Source: Hyphomicrobiales bacterium (lineage in GTDB: Bacteria > Pseudomonadota > Alphaproteobacteria > Rhizobiales > Kaistiaceae). From it: a stretch of DNA of 5,003 bases. Below the pieces are notes generated by a model that was given only the letters and a program-made list of their open reading frames with translations, searched no databases and was not told the origin of the DNA. Position numbers and translations under genes: made by a program. Positions 1 to 5,003 of this stretch are shown here, in pieces. Positions within the stretch are counted from its first letter, which is position 1; each line of letters starts with the position of its first letter. The stretch is from NCBI GenBank assembly GCA_017305815.1, contig JAFKJZ010000670.1:1-5003 (forward strand), given 5' to 3'.

Positions 1-896
1 CCCTTGAGCCCGCCACTGATCAGCACTGTCACGTCGGCCAGCGCGAGCGCCGGCGACATGCCCCCGGATACGGCGATGTACCGGGGCTGCCATTGGGGCT
101 GGAACTTGGCCTTGAAGGCCCGCAGCCCATGAAAATTGTAGAAGCGTTCGCCATGCTCGAACACGGCCCGGCCCATCCGGTGCCAGAACGGCGCCGCAGG
201 GCTCTCGGAAAGGCCGGAAAGCGGCGCCATGCCGAGATCGAAGCGGTGATAGCCCTGTTCCTTCAGATGCAGCATGAGGCTGATGAACAGGAATTCCATC
301 GTGCCGGCAGGCACCTCCGGCTCGAACCGCATCAGGTCGATGGTCGCCTCCTGCTTCATCCCCGTCATCATCACGGTGGCGAAGGCGACGATGCGCCCGT
401 CGCGCCGCACGATGGCGGCCGGCTGCGCCATCACATAGGCGCGGTCGAAGGCGCCGAGCGAGAAGCGCTTCTCGCGGGCGCGGTGCTCGGCGAGCCACAG
501 ATTGGAGATCCGCTGCAGGTCGTCGATCGACTGCTCGACCTGGTCCGGCTCGCGCAGCTCGCCGCTCAGGCCCTCGCGCTGGCTGCGGTTGAAGGCATGG
601 CGCAGGCTGGCGCGCTTGGCGCCCTTCAGGTCGAAGTTCTGCAAATCGACCTGTGCCGCCTCGCCGAGCTTGTAGGCGCGCATGCCGGCATCGGCATAGA
701 GCGCGAGGTTCTCCGGCATCACCTGGTAGAACATGGCGCGCCCGCCCGCCGCCCGCGCCATCTCGACGAACTGCCAGATCAGGCCCGGCCAGGACGAGCG
801 CGGCCCGATCGGATCGAACAGCGCCACCCAGGAATGGGCCTGGCGGCCGAACATGATGAAGGCGCGACGATCATCCGAGAACAGAAGCGTCTGCAA
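1..896 (-). CDS. mprF: MprF/LpiA C-terminal aminoacyl-phosphatidylglycerol synthase domain (partial; out of frame with its N-terminal half)
   Basis: This is the cytosolic catalytic domain (DUF2156, GNAT-like fold) that moves lysine or another amino acid from aminoacyl-tRNA to phosphatidylglycerol, lowering negative surface charge. I translated it by hand: the frame is open from about 896 to the left edge, with 298 complete codons. Family hallmarks seen are LLFSDDRRAFIMFG at the beginning, SWVALFDPIGP (FDPIGP at 818-801), DLGMAPLSGL (DLGMAPL at 239-219) and KFQPQWQPRY (107-78). The last residues in view, VTVLISGGLKG, resemble the very C-terminus of the family, so probably only a few codons are missing to the left. 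This frame is +1 relative to the flippase part at 871-2547. It has no obvious start of its own: a TTG at 896 follows GGAAGAGA too closely for a normal spacer, and the first ATG, at 854, lies inside the domain without a clear ribosome site. Domain identity is secure; whether it is translated alone, or only in a full-length protein, is unknown. Confidence 0.85.
   Translation of the reverse strand, partial: MQTLLFSDDRRAFIMFGRQAHSWVALFDPIGPRSSWPGLIWQFVEMARAAGGRAMFYQVMPENLALYADAGMRAYKLGEAAQVDLQNFDLKGAKRASLRHAFNRSQREGLSGELREPDQVEQSIDDLQRISNLWLAEHRAREKRFSLGAFDRAYVMAQPAAIVRRDGRIVAFATVMMTGMKQEATIDLMRFEPEVPAGTMEFLFISLMLHLKEQGYHRFDLGMAPLSGLSESPAAPFWHRMGRAVFEHGERFYNFHGLRAFKAKFQPQWQPRYIAVSGGMSPALALADVTVLISGGLK
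871..896 (-). other. Frame break between the two mprF domains
   Basis: On the minus strand the flippase frame reads ...EEIADASVLG-stop, while one base further on the synthase frame reads ...TLLFSDDRRAFIMFG. The two frames overlap here without a stop in either, so one net base change would rejoin them. From memory of the family, about 20-30 residues of linker (a stretch like 'ANLALLGDK') normally sit between the last membrane helix region and the FSDD motif, and they are absent here. This favours a deletion whose length is not a multiple of three over a single-base error. No classical +1 shift site (such as CTT TGA) is visible at the stop. Confidence 0.7.
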
Positions 897-2547
897 TCTC
901 TTCCGGCTCGGGCTGGCCGGTCTTGCCCTTGCAGGCGCGCAGCAGCGACCACGCGGCGAAGGGGCCGGCGGCGATGACGACGCCGAGCAGCGCGCGCAGG
1001 CTGCGCGGCGCCTCTTCCGAGAACTCGAACTGCCACCAGAGCTGGTTCGAATATTCGACGTCGCTGTAGACGAAGAACATCACGGCCGCCGCCGTCACGA
1101 TCACGGTGGTGATCGCCAGCAGCCAGCCGGGCGTCAGCCGCTGGTGCAGCAGCGAGGCCGGCCGATTGAACTCGCGCCGCGCCGCCAGCAGCGCGATGAA
1201 CAGCAGCGCCAGCGCGATCGACTCGCTGATCGCGAGCGCCTTCAAGAGCGACAGCATGACCGCCGCGCCGACGGCCACCACCGCGGCCCACCAGGCGCCG
1301 TCGAGCCGGTGCGCCAGGCCGCGCGCGATCACGATCAGGCCGAGGCCGAGCACGCTTTCGAGGAAGTGCGCGCCTTCGAGGATCGGCAGCGGCAGCAGGT
1401 CGGAGAGCAGGTCGAGCCGCTGGTCGGCGGCAGGCGTGACGCCGGAAAGCACGAGCACGGCGCCGAGGGCGAAGGTGAGCGTCGCCAGCACGCGCGGCGA
1501 AAGCTGCGCGCCGGCCCTAAGAACGCGCGAGGCCTGCGCCCCGGACGCGGCGCGGCGCACCTCCATGCCGGTGACGAGGCCGGAGGCGACGAGGAGCGGC
1601 ACGCCGTAATAGATCACGCGGTAGAGGATCAGCGCCGACAGCACCTGATCGACCGAGGCGGTCCTGCCGACGACGGCGATGATCACCGCCTCGAACACGC
1701 CGAGGCCGGCCGGCACATGACTGGCGACGCCGAGGCCGATCGCTACCGCATAGACGGCGACGAAGGCCGGCAGGCCGACATCGGTCTGCGGCAGCAGGAC
1801 CCAGAGCACCGCGGCGGCGGCCGAGACATCGACGAGGGTGGCGGCGAACTGCGCCAGCATGAGGCCGGGGCGCGGCAGCGGCACCGACAGGCCGCGCCAG
1901 CCGATGCGGCCATTGCCGAAGGCGGAATAGGCGAACAGGCCGGCCATCAGCACCAGGATGAGCCCGCCCAACACCCTGAGCAGGGTCGGCGGCAGCGACA
2001 GCGGATCGGCGAGATCATGGGCGGCGAAGGTGAGGCCGAGCCCGGTGACGCCCGCGAGGCCGATGCCGAAGGCGACGGTGACATAGGCGACCACCTTGGC
2101 GACGTCGGCGGGCTCGAAGCCGAGCCGGGCGTAGAAGCGGAAGCGGATGGCGCCGCCGGTCAGCGGGCCGAAGCCGGCGGTATTGCCCACCGCATAGGCG
2201 CAGAACGCCGTCAGCGCGACGATCGGATACGGGATCGCGCGGCCGAGATAGCGGAGCGCCGAGAGGTCGTAGATGCTGAGCGCGAGGAAGCTCAGCGCCG
2301 TGAAGCCGAGCGCGGCGGCGATCGCCCAGACGGGCGTCGCATGCAGCGTGTCGAGCACGTCATTGTAGTCGACCTCGGCGATCAGCTTCGAGATGGCGAG
2401 CCAGACGAGGACGACGACGACGATACCGGCGAGCGCGGTGATGGCCGGCCGCCAGGGCGTCAGAACGGCCTTCCAGCGCTCATAGTGGGAAGGCTCGACC
2501 TCGTCCGCCTCATTCGGGACGTTGAAGGCCTCGACATCGTCGGGCAT
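871..2547 (-). CDS. mprF: MprF/LpiA N-terminal flippase (UPF0104-type) membrane domain, ending early by frameshift
   Basis: This is the integral-membrane half of the lysyl-phosphatidylglycerol synthase/flippase, which moves the aminoacylated lipid across the inner membrane. From the ATG at 2547 it is 558 residues with about 13 hydrophobic segments, the first near residues 34-56. Family motifs are YAVGNTAGFGPLTGGAIRFR (about 118-137) and ASHVPAGLGVFE (about 275-286). The stretch YSDVEYSNQLWWQFEF (about 494-509), before the last membrane helix, is also typical of the family. The end is abnormal: after LLRACKGKTGQPEPEEIADA it reads SVLG and stops at 871-873, whereas full-length members run on for roughly 300 residues of synthase domain. 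That domain is present directly downstream in another frame. Start choice: ATG 2547 has GAGG nine bases upstream. ATG 2649 would add 34 Ser/Pro/Arg-rich residues and has only a distant GGAG. The open frame continues up to 2910, but that segment lies in the divergent promoter region and does not look like protein. Domain identity is secure; the start is moderately sure. Confidence 0.85.
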   Translation of the reverse strand: MPDDVEAFNVPNEADEVEPSHYERWKAVLTPWRPAITALAGIVVVVLVWLAISKLIAEVDYNDVLDTLHATPVWAIAAALGFTALSFLALSIYDLSALRYLGRAIPYPIVALTAFCAYAVGNTAGFGPLTGGAIRFRFYARLGFEPADVAKVVAYVTVAFGIGLAGVTGLGLTFAAHDLADPLSLPPTLLRVLGGLILVLMAGLFAYSAFGNGRIGWRGLSVPLPRPGLMLAQFAATLVDVSAAAAVLWVLLPQTDVGLPAFVAVYAVAIGLGVASHVPAGLGVFEAVIIAVVGRTASVDQVLSALILYRVIYYGVPLLVASGLVTGMEVRRAASGAQASRVLRAGAQLSPRVLATLTFALGAVLVLSGVTPAADQRLDLLSDLLPLPILEGAHFLESVLGLGLIVIARGLAHRLDGAWWAAVVAVGAAVMLSLLKALAISESIALALLFIALLAARREFNRPASLLHQRLTPGWLLAITTVIVTAAAVMFFVYSDVEYSNQLWWQFEFSEEAPRSLRALLGVVIAAGPFAAWSLLRACKGKTGQPEPEEIADASVLG

Positions 2548-2720
2548 GGCTTCCCGCCTCGACCCGGAAGAGTTCCGGCTTGCCGGACGGCTCTTCGCTT
2601 CCGGAGGGCTTTCGGCGTTCGGAACGGACATCATGGCGCTTTGGGTCATCGTGGACTTCGCAACTCCGGCCGGGTTCGGACCCATACGTCCATACCGCCG
2701 CAGCGCTGCCTTCTCCTTGC

Positions 2721-2748
2721 ATCCTACAGCAAGCTTGAAGAGCTTCAA
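2721..2748 (-). promoter_or_regulatory. Candidate promoter for mprF with an inverted repeat over the -35
   Basis: Read on the minus strand, TTGAAG (2748-2743) is followed after 16 bases by TAGGAT (2726-2721). Each matches four of six consensus positions. The -35 overlaps an inverted repeat, TTGAAG-AG-CTTCAA on the plus strand (2735-2748), which could bind a dimeric regulator. The predicted transcript would start near 2714, upstream of both candidate mprF start codons. This is a pattern match only and is weak. Confidence 0.25.
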
Positions 2749-2799
2749 TTCTGGCTGCATTGAGGCCGATGCGGACTTCCGGCCCACCCGCACAAAATA

Positions 2800-2826
2800 T
2801 TGACATGTGATTAGGCGCCATATTAG
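2800..2826 (+). promoter_or_regulatory. Candidate promoter for the marR unit
   Basis: TTGACA (2800-2805) is a perfect -35 hexamer. The best -10 downstream is TATTAG (2821-2826), four of six matches, with a short 15-base spacer. A transcript from it would begin near 2833, almost at the ATG at 2837, and so would be nearly leaderless. If instead the AGAAGG ribosome site at 2825-2830 is used, the promoter must lie further upstream; an A/T-rich AAAATAT (2794-2800) is the only hint of a -10 there. The -35 is convincing, the full promoter less so. Confidence 0.35.
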
Positions 2827-2838
2827 AAGGCGCCATAT
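2813..2838 (+). repeat. 15-bp tandem repeat with GGCGCC cores, likely MarR operator
   Basis: AGGCGCCATAT occurs twice, at 2813-2823 and 2828-2838, with a 15-base period. Because GGCGCC is itself a palindrome, the two cores (2814-2819 and 2829-2834) also form an inverted repeat around a nine-base A/T-rich centre. The element overlaps the candidate -10, the ribosome site and the first bases of the marR start codon. MarR proteins commonly repress themselves from sites overlapping their own promoter, so this is a natural operator candidate. Function is inferred from position and symmetry only. Confidence 0.45.
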
Positions 2839-3346
2839 GATTACGCTCGAACAGAAACACCTCGCACTTCTCGATGAAGCCCGGCAGCGCGGCCAGACCG
2901 ACATCGGCAACCTGCGCCTGTGCTTCGAATTGCTGACCCTCGCGGCCGCAATCGATCGCGATTGCGCCGCGCGGCTGGCGCCGCATCAGCTTTCCGAGGG
3001 AAAGTTCGTGCTGCTCTTCCTGCTTCGGGATCGCCCGGACGGATTGTCGCCGCATGAACTGGCGGAACGCGCCGGCGTGACGCGGGCGACCATCACGGGG
3101 CTGCTGGATGGCCTCGAGCGCGATGGCTTCCTCGCCCGCCACGCCATGGCCGAGGACCGCCGGCGGGTCGCTGTTCGGCTGACCGGCAAGGGAGAGGAAA
3201 TGGCGGCGACGCTGTTTCAGGAGCACACCCGCTGGATCGACACGCTGCTGGCGGATCTCAGCGACGACGAACAGCGCGTCCTCAGCGGTCTGCTGCGGCG
3301 CGTCTGGCTGGCGACGGATAGTGGATCCGGCGATCGCACTGCCTGA
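2837..3346 (+). CDS. MarR-family winged-helix transcriptional regulator
   Basis: This 169-residue protein has the usual length and order of a MarR dimer. An N-terminal dimerisation helix is followed by a winged helix-turn-helix: GLSPHELAERAG (about 69-80), recognition helix VTRATITGLLDGLERDGF (about 81-98), and a wing with the hallmark AEDRRRVAVRLT (about 105-116). C-terminal helices complete the dimer interface. Such proteins are cytosolic DNA-binding repressors or activators, often released by small phenolic or oxidising ligands. Two cysteines (29 and 43) are near the N-terminal helices, but no ligand can be deduced. I chose the ATG at 2837 because AGAAGG lies six bases upstream; a GTG at 2807 would add an arginine-rich ten-residue extension encoded by the operator repeat and is unlikely. 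It is divergent from mprF, and a small gene follows 71 bases downstream on the same strand. The family is certain; targets beyond itself are unknown. Confidence 0.93.
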   Translation: MITLEQKHLALLDEARQRGQTDIGNLRLCFELLTLAAAIDRDCAARLAPHQLSEGKFVLLFLLRDRPDGLSPHELAERAGVTRATITGLLDGLERDGFLARHAMAEDRRRVAVRLTGKGEEMAATLFQEHTRWIDTLLADLSDDEQRVLSGLLRRVWLATDSGSGDRTA

Positions 3347-3363
3347 CCCGCCCAATCGCAGCA

Positions 3364-3388
3364 GGCCCCTTTCGTCACGACGGGGGCC
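3364..3388 (+). other. Hairpin between marR and the small downstream gene
   Basis: GGCCCC (3364-3369) can pair with GGGGCC (3383-3388), and an inner CGT/ACG pairing may extend the stem. No T-tract follows, so it is not a standard terminator. It could stabilise or attenuate the message between the two genes, or be chance in G+C-rich DNA. Confidence 0.25.
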
Positions 3389-3417
3389 ATGAGACGACCT
3401 ACCCAAGGAACCAACAA

Positions 3418-3762
3418 ATGACGCATTATCTGGCCGAGCTCTATTCGCCCAAGCCAGCCTGGATCGCACTCGATCCGGCGGACAAGCAGCAGTTCTTCGA
3501 GGCGATCGGCGCCGGCATGGCCGCCCTGTCGGAATTGGGCATCGTGGCCCTCGCTTTTGGCGAAACCGACGCGACCAAGCTCCGCCCGGCGTTGCAGTCG
3601 TTCTTCGCCATCTGGCGCCTTGCAGACGAAGCGGCGCTGGATGCGCTGCTCGACGGCATCGCGGCTTCCGGATGGCACGATTACTTCGACACGATCAATG
3701 CGGCGGGGCCCGCCACCGACCTCGTTCGCCACATGGGCAGACTGGCCGCCGCCACGGCCTGA
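3418..3762 (+). CDS. Small hypothetical protein, DUF6616-like
   Basis: This 114-residue soluble protein has no signal peptide or membrane segment. From memory it resembles the small DUF6616 family: an opening like MTHYLAELYSPKPAWIAL, a helix around QQFFEAIGAGMAALSELG (24-41), a strand with ALAFGETDA (44-52), and a strand/helix block FFAIWRLADEAALDALLDGI (62-81) ending in ASGWHDYFD (83-91). The inferred strand-helix-strand-strand-helix order resembles dimeric alpha/beta-barrel proteins (YCII or ABM type), but no catalytic residue can be assigned. AAGGA eight bases before the ATG is a good ribosome site. It follows marR by 71 bases on the same strand with no clear terminator between them, so it is probably co-transcribed and under control of that regulator. 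The gene is real by ribosome site and codon pattern. The family name is moderately sure and the biochemical function is unknown. Confidence 0.8.
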   Translation: MTHYLAELYSPKPAWIALDPADKQQFFEAIGAGMAALSELGIVALAFGETDATKLRPALQSFFAIWRLADEAALDALLDGIAASGWHDYFDTINAAGPATDLVRHMGRLAAATA

Positions 3763-3763
3763 C

Positions 3764-3798
3764 AAGAAAAGAGCCGGGCGATGCGCATCGCCCGGCTC
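3764..3798 (-). terminator. Rho-independent terminator of the aminopeptidase gene (palindrome shared with the convergent unit)
   Basis: Positions 3771-3798 are a perfect 28-bp palindrome with arms GAGCCGGGCGATGC and its exact complement. In RNA it would fold into a long G+C-rich hairpin. On the minus strand it is followed by TTTTCTT (complement of 3770-3764), the expected U-tract, 30 bases past the aminopeptidase stop. On the plus strand it lies just after the stop of the small gene but has no T-tract, so it may only partly stop that transcript. Confidence 0.85.
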
Positions 3799-3827
3799 CT
3801 CGATCGGAACGCGCAGAACCTCGGGCG

Positions 3828-5003
3828 TCAGGCCCACTCGCCCTGACGCATGATCGGCTCGACGCTGCCATTGGCGCCGATGCCGTCGATGTCGATGTGG
3901 CGCGAGCCGATCATCCAGTCGATATGGATCAGGCTCTTGTTGGCGCCGCGCGCCGCCAGGTCTTCCGGGCTCATCATGTCGCCGCCGCGAATGCACTTGG
4001 CATAGGCCTGGCCGAGCGCGATGTGGCAGGCGGCGTTCTCGTCGAACAGCGTGTTGTAGAACAGCAGCCCGCTGGCCGAGATCGGCGAGGAATCCGGCAC
4101 CAGCGCCACCTCGCCGAGACGGCGCGCGCCCTCGTCCGTGTCCAGCACCTTCGACAGCACGTCGCTGCCTTTGCGGGCGGTCGCGTCGACGATACGGCCC
4201 TCCTCGAAACGCACCGAAATGTCCTCGATCAGCGTGCCCTGGTAGGAGAGCGGCTTGGTGCTGGTGACATGGCCGGAGACGCGGTTCTTGTGCGGCGTGG
4301 TGAACACCTCTTCCGACGGGATGTTCGGATTGCAGACGATGCCGTTCTTGGCCGTCGAGGCGCCGCCTTCCCACTCATGGTCGTCGGCGAGGCCGACGGT
4401 CAGGTCGGTGCCGGGACCGACGAAGCGCAGCGCCGAATAGCGCTTGTCGTTCAGGAGCTTGGTGCGGGCATGCAGCGCCTTGTTGTGCTCGCCCCAGGCG
4501 GCGATCGGATCGACGAGGTCGACGCGCGAGGCGGCGAAGATCGCATCCCAGAGTTTCGCCACCGCGACTTCTTCGGTCTCGTTCGGGAAGACGGCGCGTG
4601 CCCATGCAGGCGACGCGAAGGAGGCAATCGTCCAGTTGATGTCGAAGCCGGCGATCAGTTCCAGCGCCGGCATGTAGGCCTTGGAGCGGGCGCGGTTGGC
4701 GCGCGACACTTTGTCGGGATCCTGACCGGCGAGCAGCGACGGGTTTTCGCCGGCGATGGCGAGCCGCGCCGCGCCGTTGCGGAAGGCGGACGCCATGCCG
4801 TCGAAGAGCCAGCCCGAGGCGACGTCGAAACTGCCGTCCGGCGCGTGGCGATAGCGCATCAGCGTCGCCTCCTCGTCCGAGAACAGCGTCGTCACCAGCG
4901 AGGCGCCGGCCTTGTAGGCGTGCTCGGTGATCCGCCGCACCAGCGGCAAGGCGTCGAGCGACGCGGTCATCACCAGTTCCTGGCCCGGCTGCAGGCCGAG
5001 GCC
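3828..5003 (-). CDS. M29-family metallo-aminopeptidase (AmpS/AmpT/aminopeptidase II type), N-terminus outside the window
   Basis: This cytosolic dinuclear-metal exopeptidase removes N-terminal amino acids from peptides. The frame is open to the right edge. It begins in view with GLGLQPGQELVMTA, so the GTG at 4973 is internal and roughly 20 residues are missing. Counting from that GTG codon as residue 1, the metal-ligand positions known for the family are all present with the expected spacing: Glu222 (in PSEEVFTTP), Glu288 (RLGEVALV), His317 (AACHIALG), Tyr324, His350 and Asp352 (LIHIDWMIG). The spacings of 66, 29, 7, 33 and 2 match AmpS as I remember it. Other family hallmarks are FVGPGTDLTVGL, GGASTAKNG, CNPNIPSEEVFTTP and SGLLFYNTLFDENAA. 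The C-terminus, ending RQGEWA, is complete, and total length should be near the usual 410-420 residues. It is convergent with the marR unit and has its own terminator. The enzyme appears intact; its physiological substrate is not known. Confidence 0.95.
   Translation of the reverse strand, partial: GLGLQPGQELVMTASLDALPLVRRITEHAYKAGASLVTTLFSDEEATLMRYRHAPDGSFDVASGWLFDGMASAFRNGAARLAIAGENPSLLAGQDPDKVSRANRARSKAYMPALELIAGFDINWTIASFASPAWARAVFPNETEEVAVAKLWDAIFAASRVDLVDPIAAWGEHNKALHARTKLLNDKRYSALRFVGPGTDLTVGLADDHEWEGGASTAKNGIVCNPNIPSEEVFTTPHKNRVSGHVTSTKPLSYQGTLIEDISVRFEEGRIVDATARKGSDVLSKVLDTDEGARRLGEVALVPDSSPISASGLLFYNTLFDENAACHIALGQAYAKCIRGGDMMSPEDLAARGANKSLIHIDWMIGSRHIDIDGIGANGSVEPIMRQGEWA

Noticed and set aside
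93..977. A 294-codon plus-strand open frame opposite the synthase domain
   Set aside because: Histidine/arginine-rich composition and no recognisable fold; it mirrors the conserved DUF2156 codons on the other strand.
733..2763. A 676-codon plus-strand open frame opposite mprF
   Set aside because: Its product is an arginine/aspartate/glycine-rich, low-complexity chain with no membrane or domain pattern, typical of the antisense of a G+C-rich gene. The minus strand carries unmistakable MprF motifs.
2548..2910. An N-terminal extension of MprF up to 2910
   Set aside because: The added residues overlap the marR start and the promoter region, are basic and Cys/Ser-rich, and are not expected in the family. 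A start at 2649 remains possible, but 2547 has the better ribosome site.
3364..3388. A terminator between marR and the small gene
   Set aside because: The hairpin has no following T-tract and the gap is short, so read-through and co-transcription are more likely.
2510..3469. A 319-codon minus-strand open frame across the marR gene and the intergenic region
   Set aside because: It spans the divergent promoter and is antisense to a clear MarR protein; no family features.
3217..4374. A 385-codon minus-strand open frame overlapping the aminopeptidase and the small gene
   Set aside because: It is out of frame with the M29 enzyme on the same strand, arginine-rich, and runs through the terminator palindrome.

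Overview
The window is high-GC, densely coded bacterial DNA. The protein sequences (an LpiA-type MprF and a 'RLGEVALV ... NTLFDENAACHIALG' M29 aminopeptidase) look alphaproteobacterial, most likely Hyphomicrobiales (Rhizobiales). This placement comes from remembered family resemblance; no search was run.

Layout. (1) Positions 1-2547, minus strand: an mprF/lpiA-type gene for lysyl- (aminoacyl-) phosphatidylglycerol synthase. It is split into two reading frames. The upstream part (871-2547) encodes the multi-pass membrane flippase domain and ends early at a TGA at 871-873. The downstream part (896 to the left edge) encodes the cytosolic aminoacyl-transferase domain in another frame. The linker normally expected between the domains also appears to be missing, which suggests a small deletion plus frameshift, or an assembly error. 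(2) About 2548-2836: a divergent intergenic region with a weak candidate promoter for mprF, and a consensus -35 box plus a 15-bp tandem repeat (GGCGCC cores) directly at the start of the next gene. (3) 2837-3346, plus strand: a MarR-family winged-helix regulator. (4) 3418-3762, plus strand: a small 114-residue protein resembling the DUF6616 group, probably co-transcribed with marR. (5) 3764-3798: a perfect 28-bp palindrome with a T-tract on the minus strand, placed as the terminator of the following gene. (6) 3828 to the right edge, minus strand: an M29-family metallo-aminopeptidase, complete at its C-terminus and lacking about 20 N-terminal residues beyond the window.

How it fits together. 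The MarR regulator probably binds the repeat over its own start and controls itself and the small downstream protein. Because mprF is divergent from it, control of mprF is also conceivable but is not shown by the sequence. The aminopeptidase is convergent with the marR unit and looks like an independent housekeeping gene. No mobile element, CRISPR array, tRNA or rRNA was seen. The most unusual features are the broken mprF and the repeat-covered marR start. I saw no convincing new multi-gene system.
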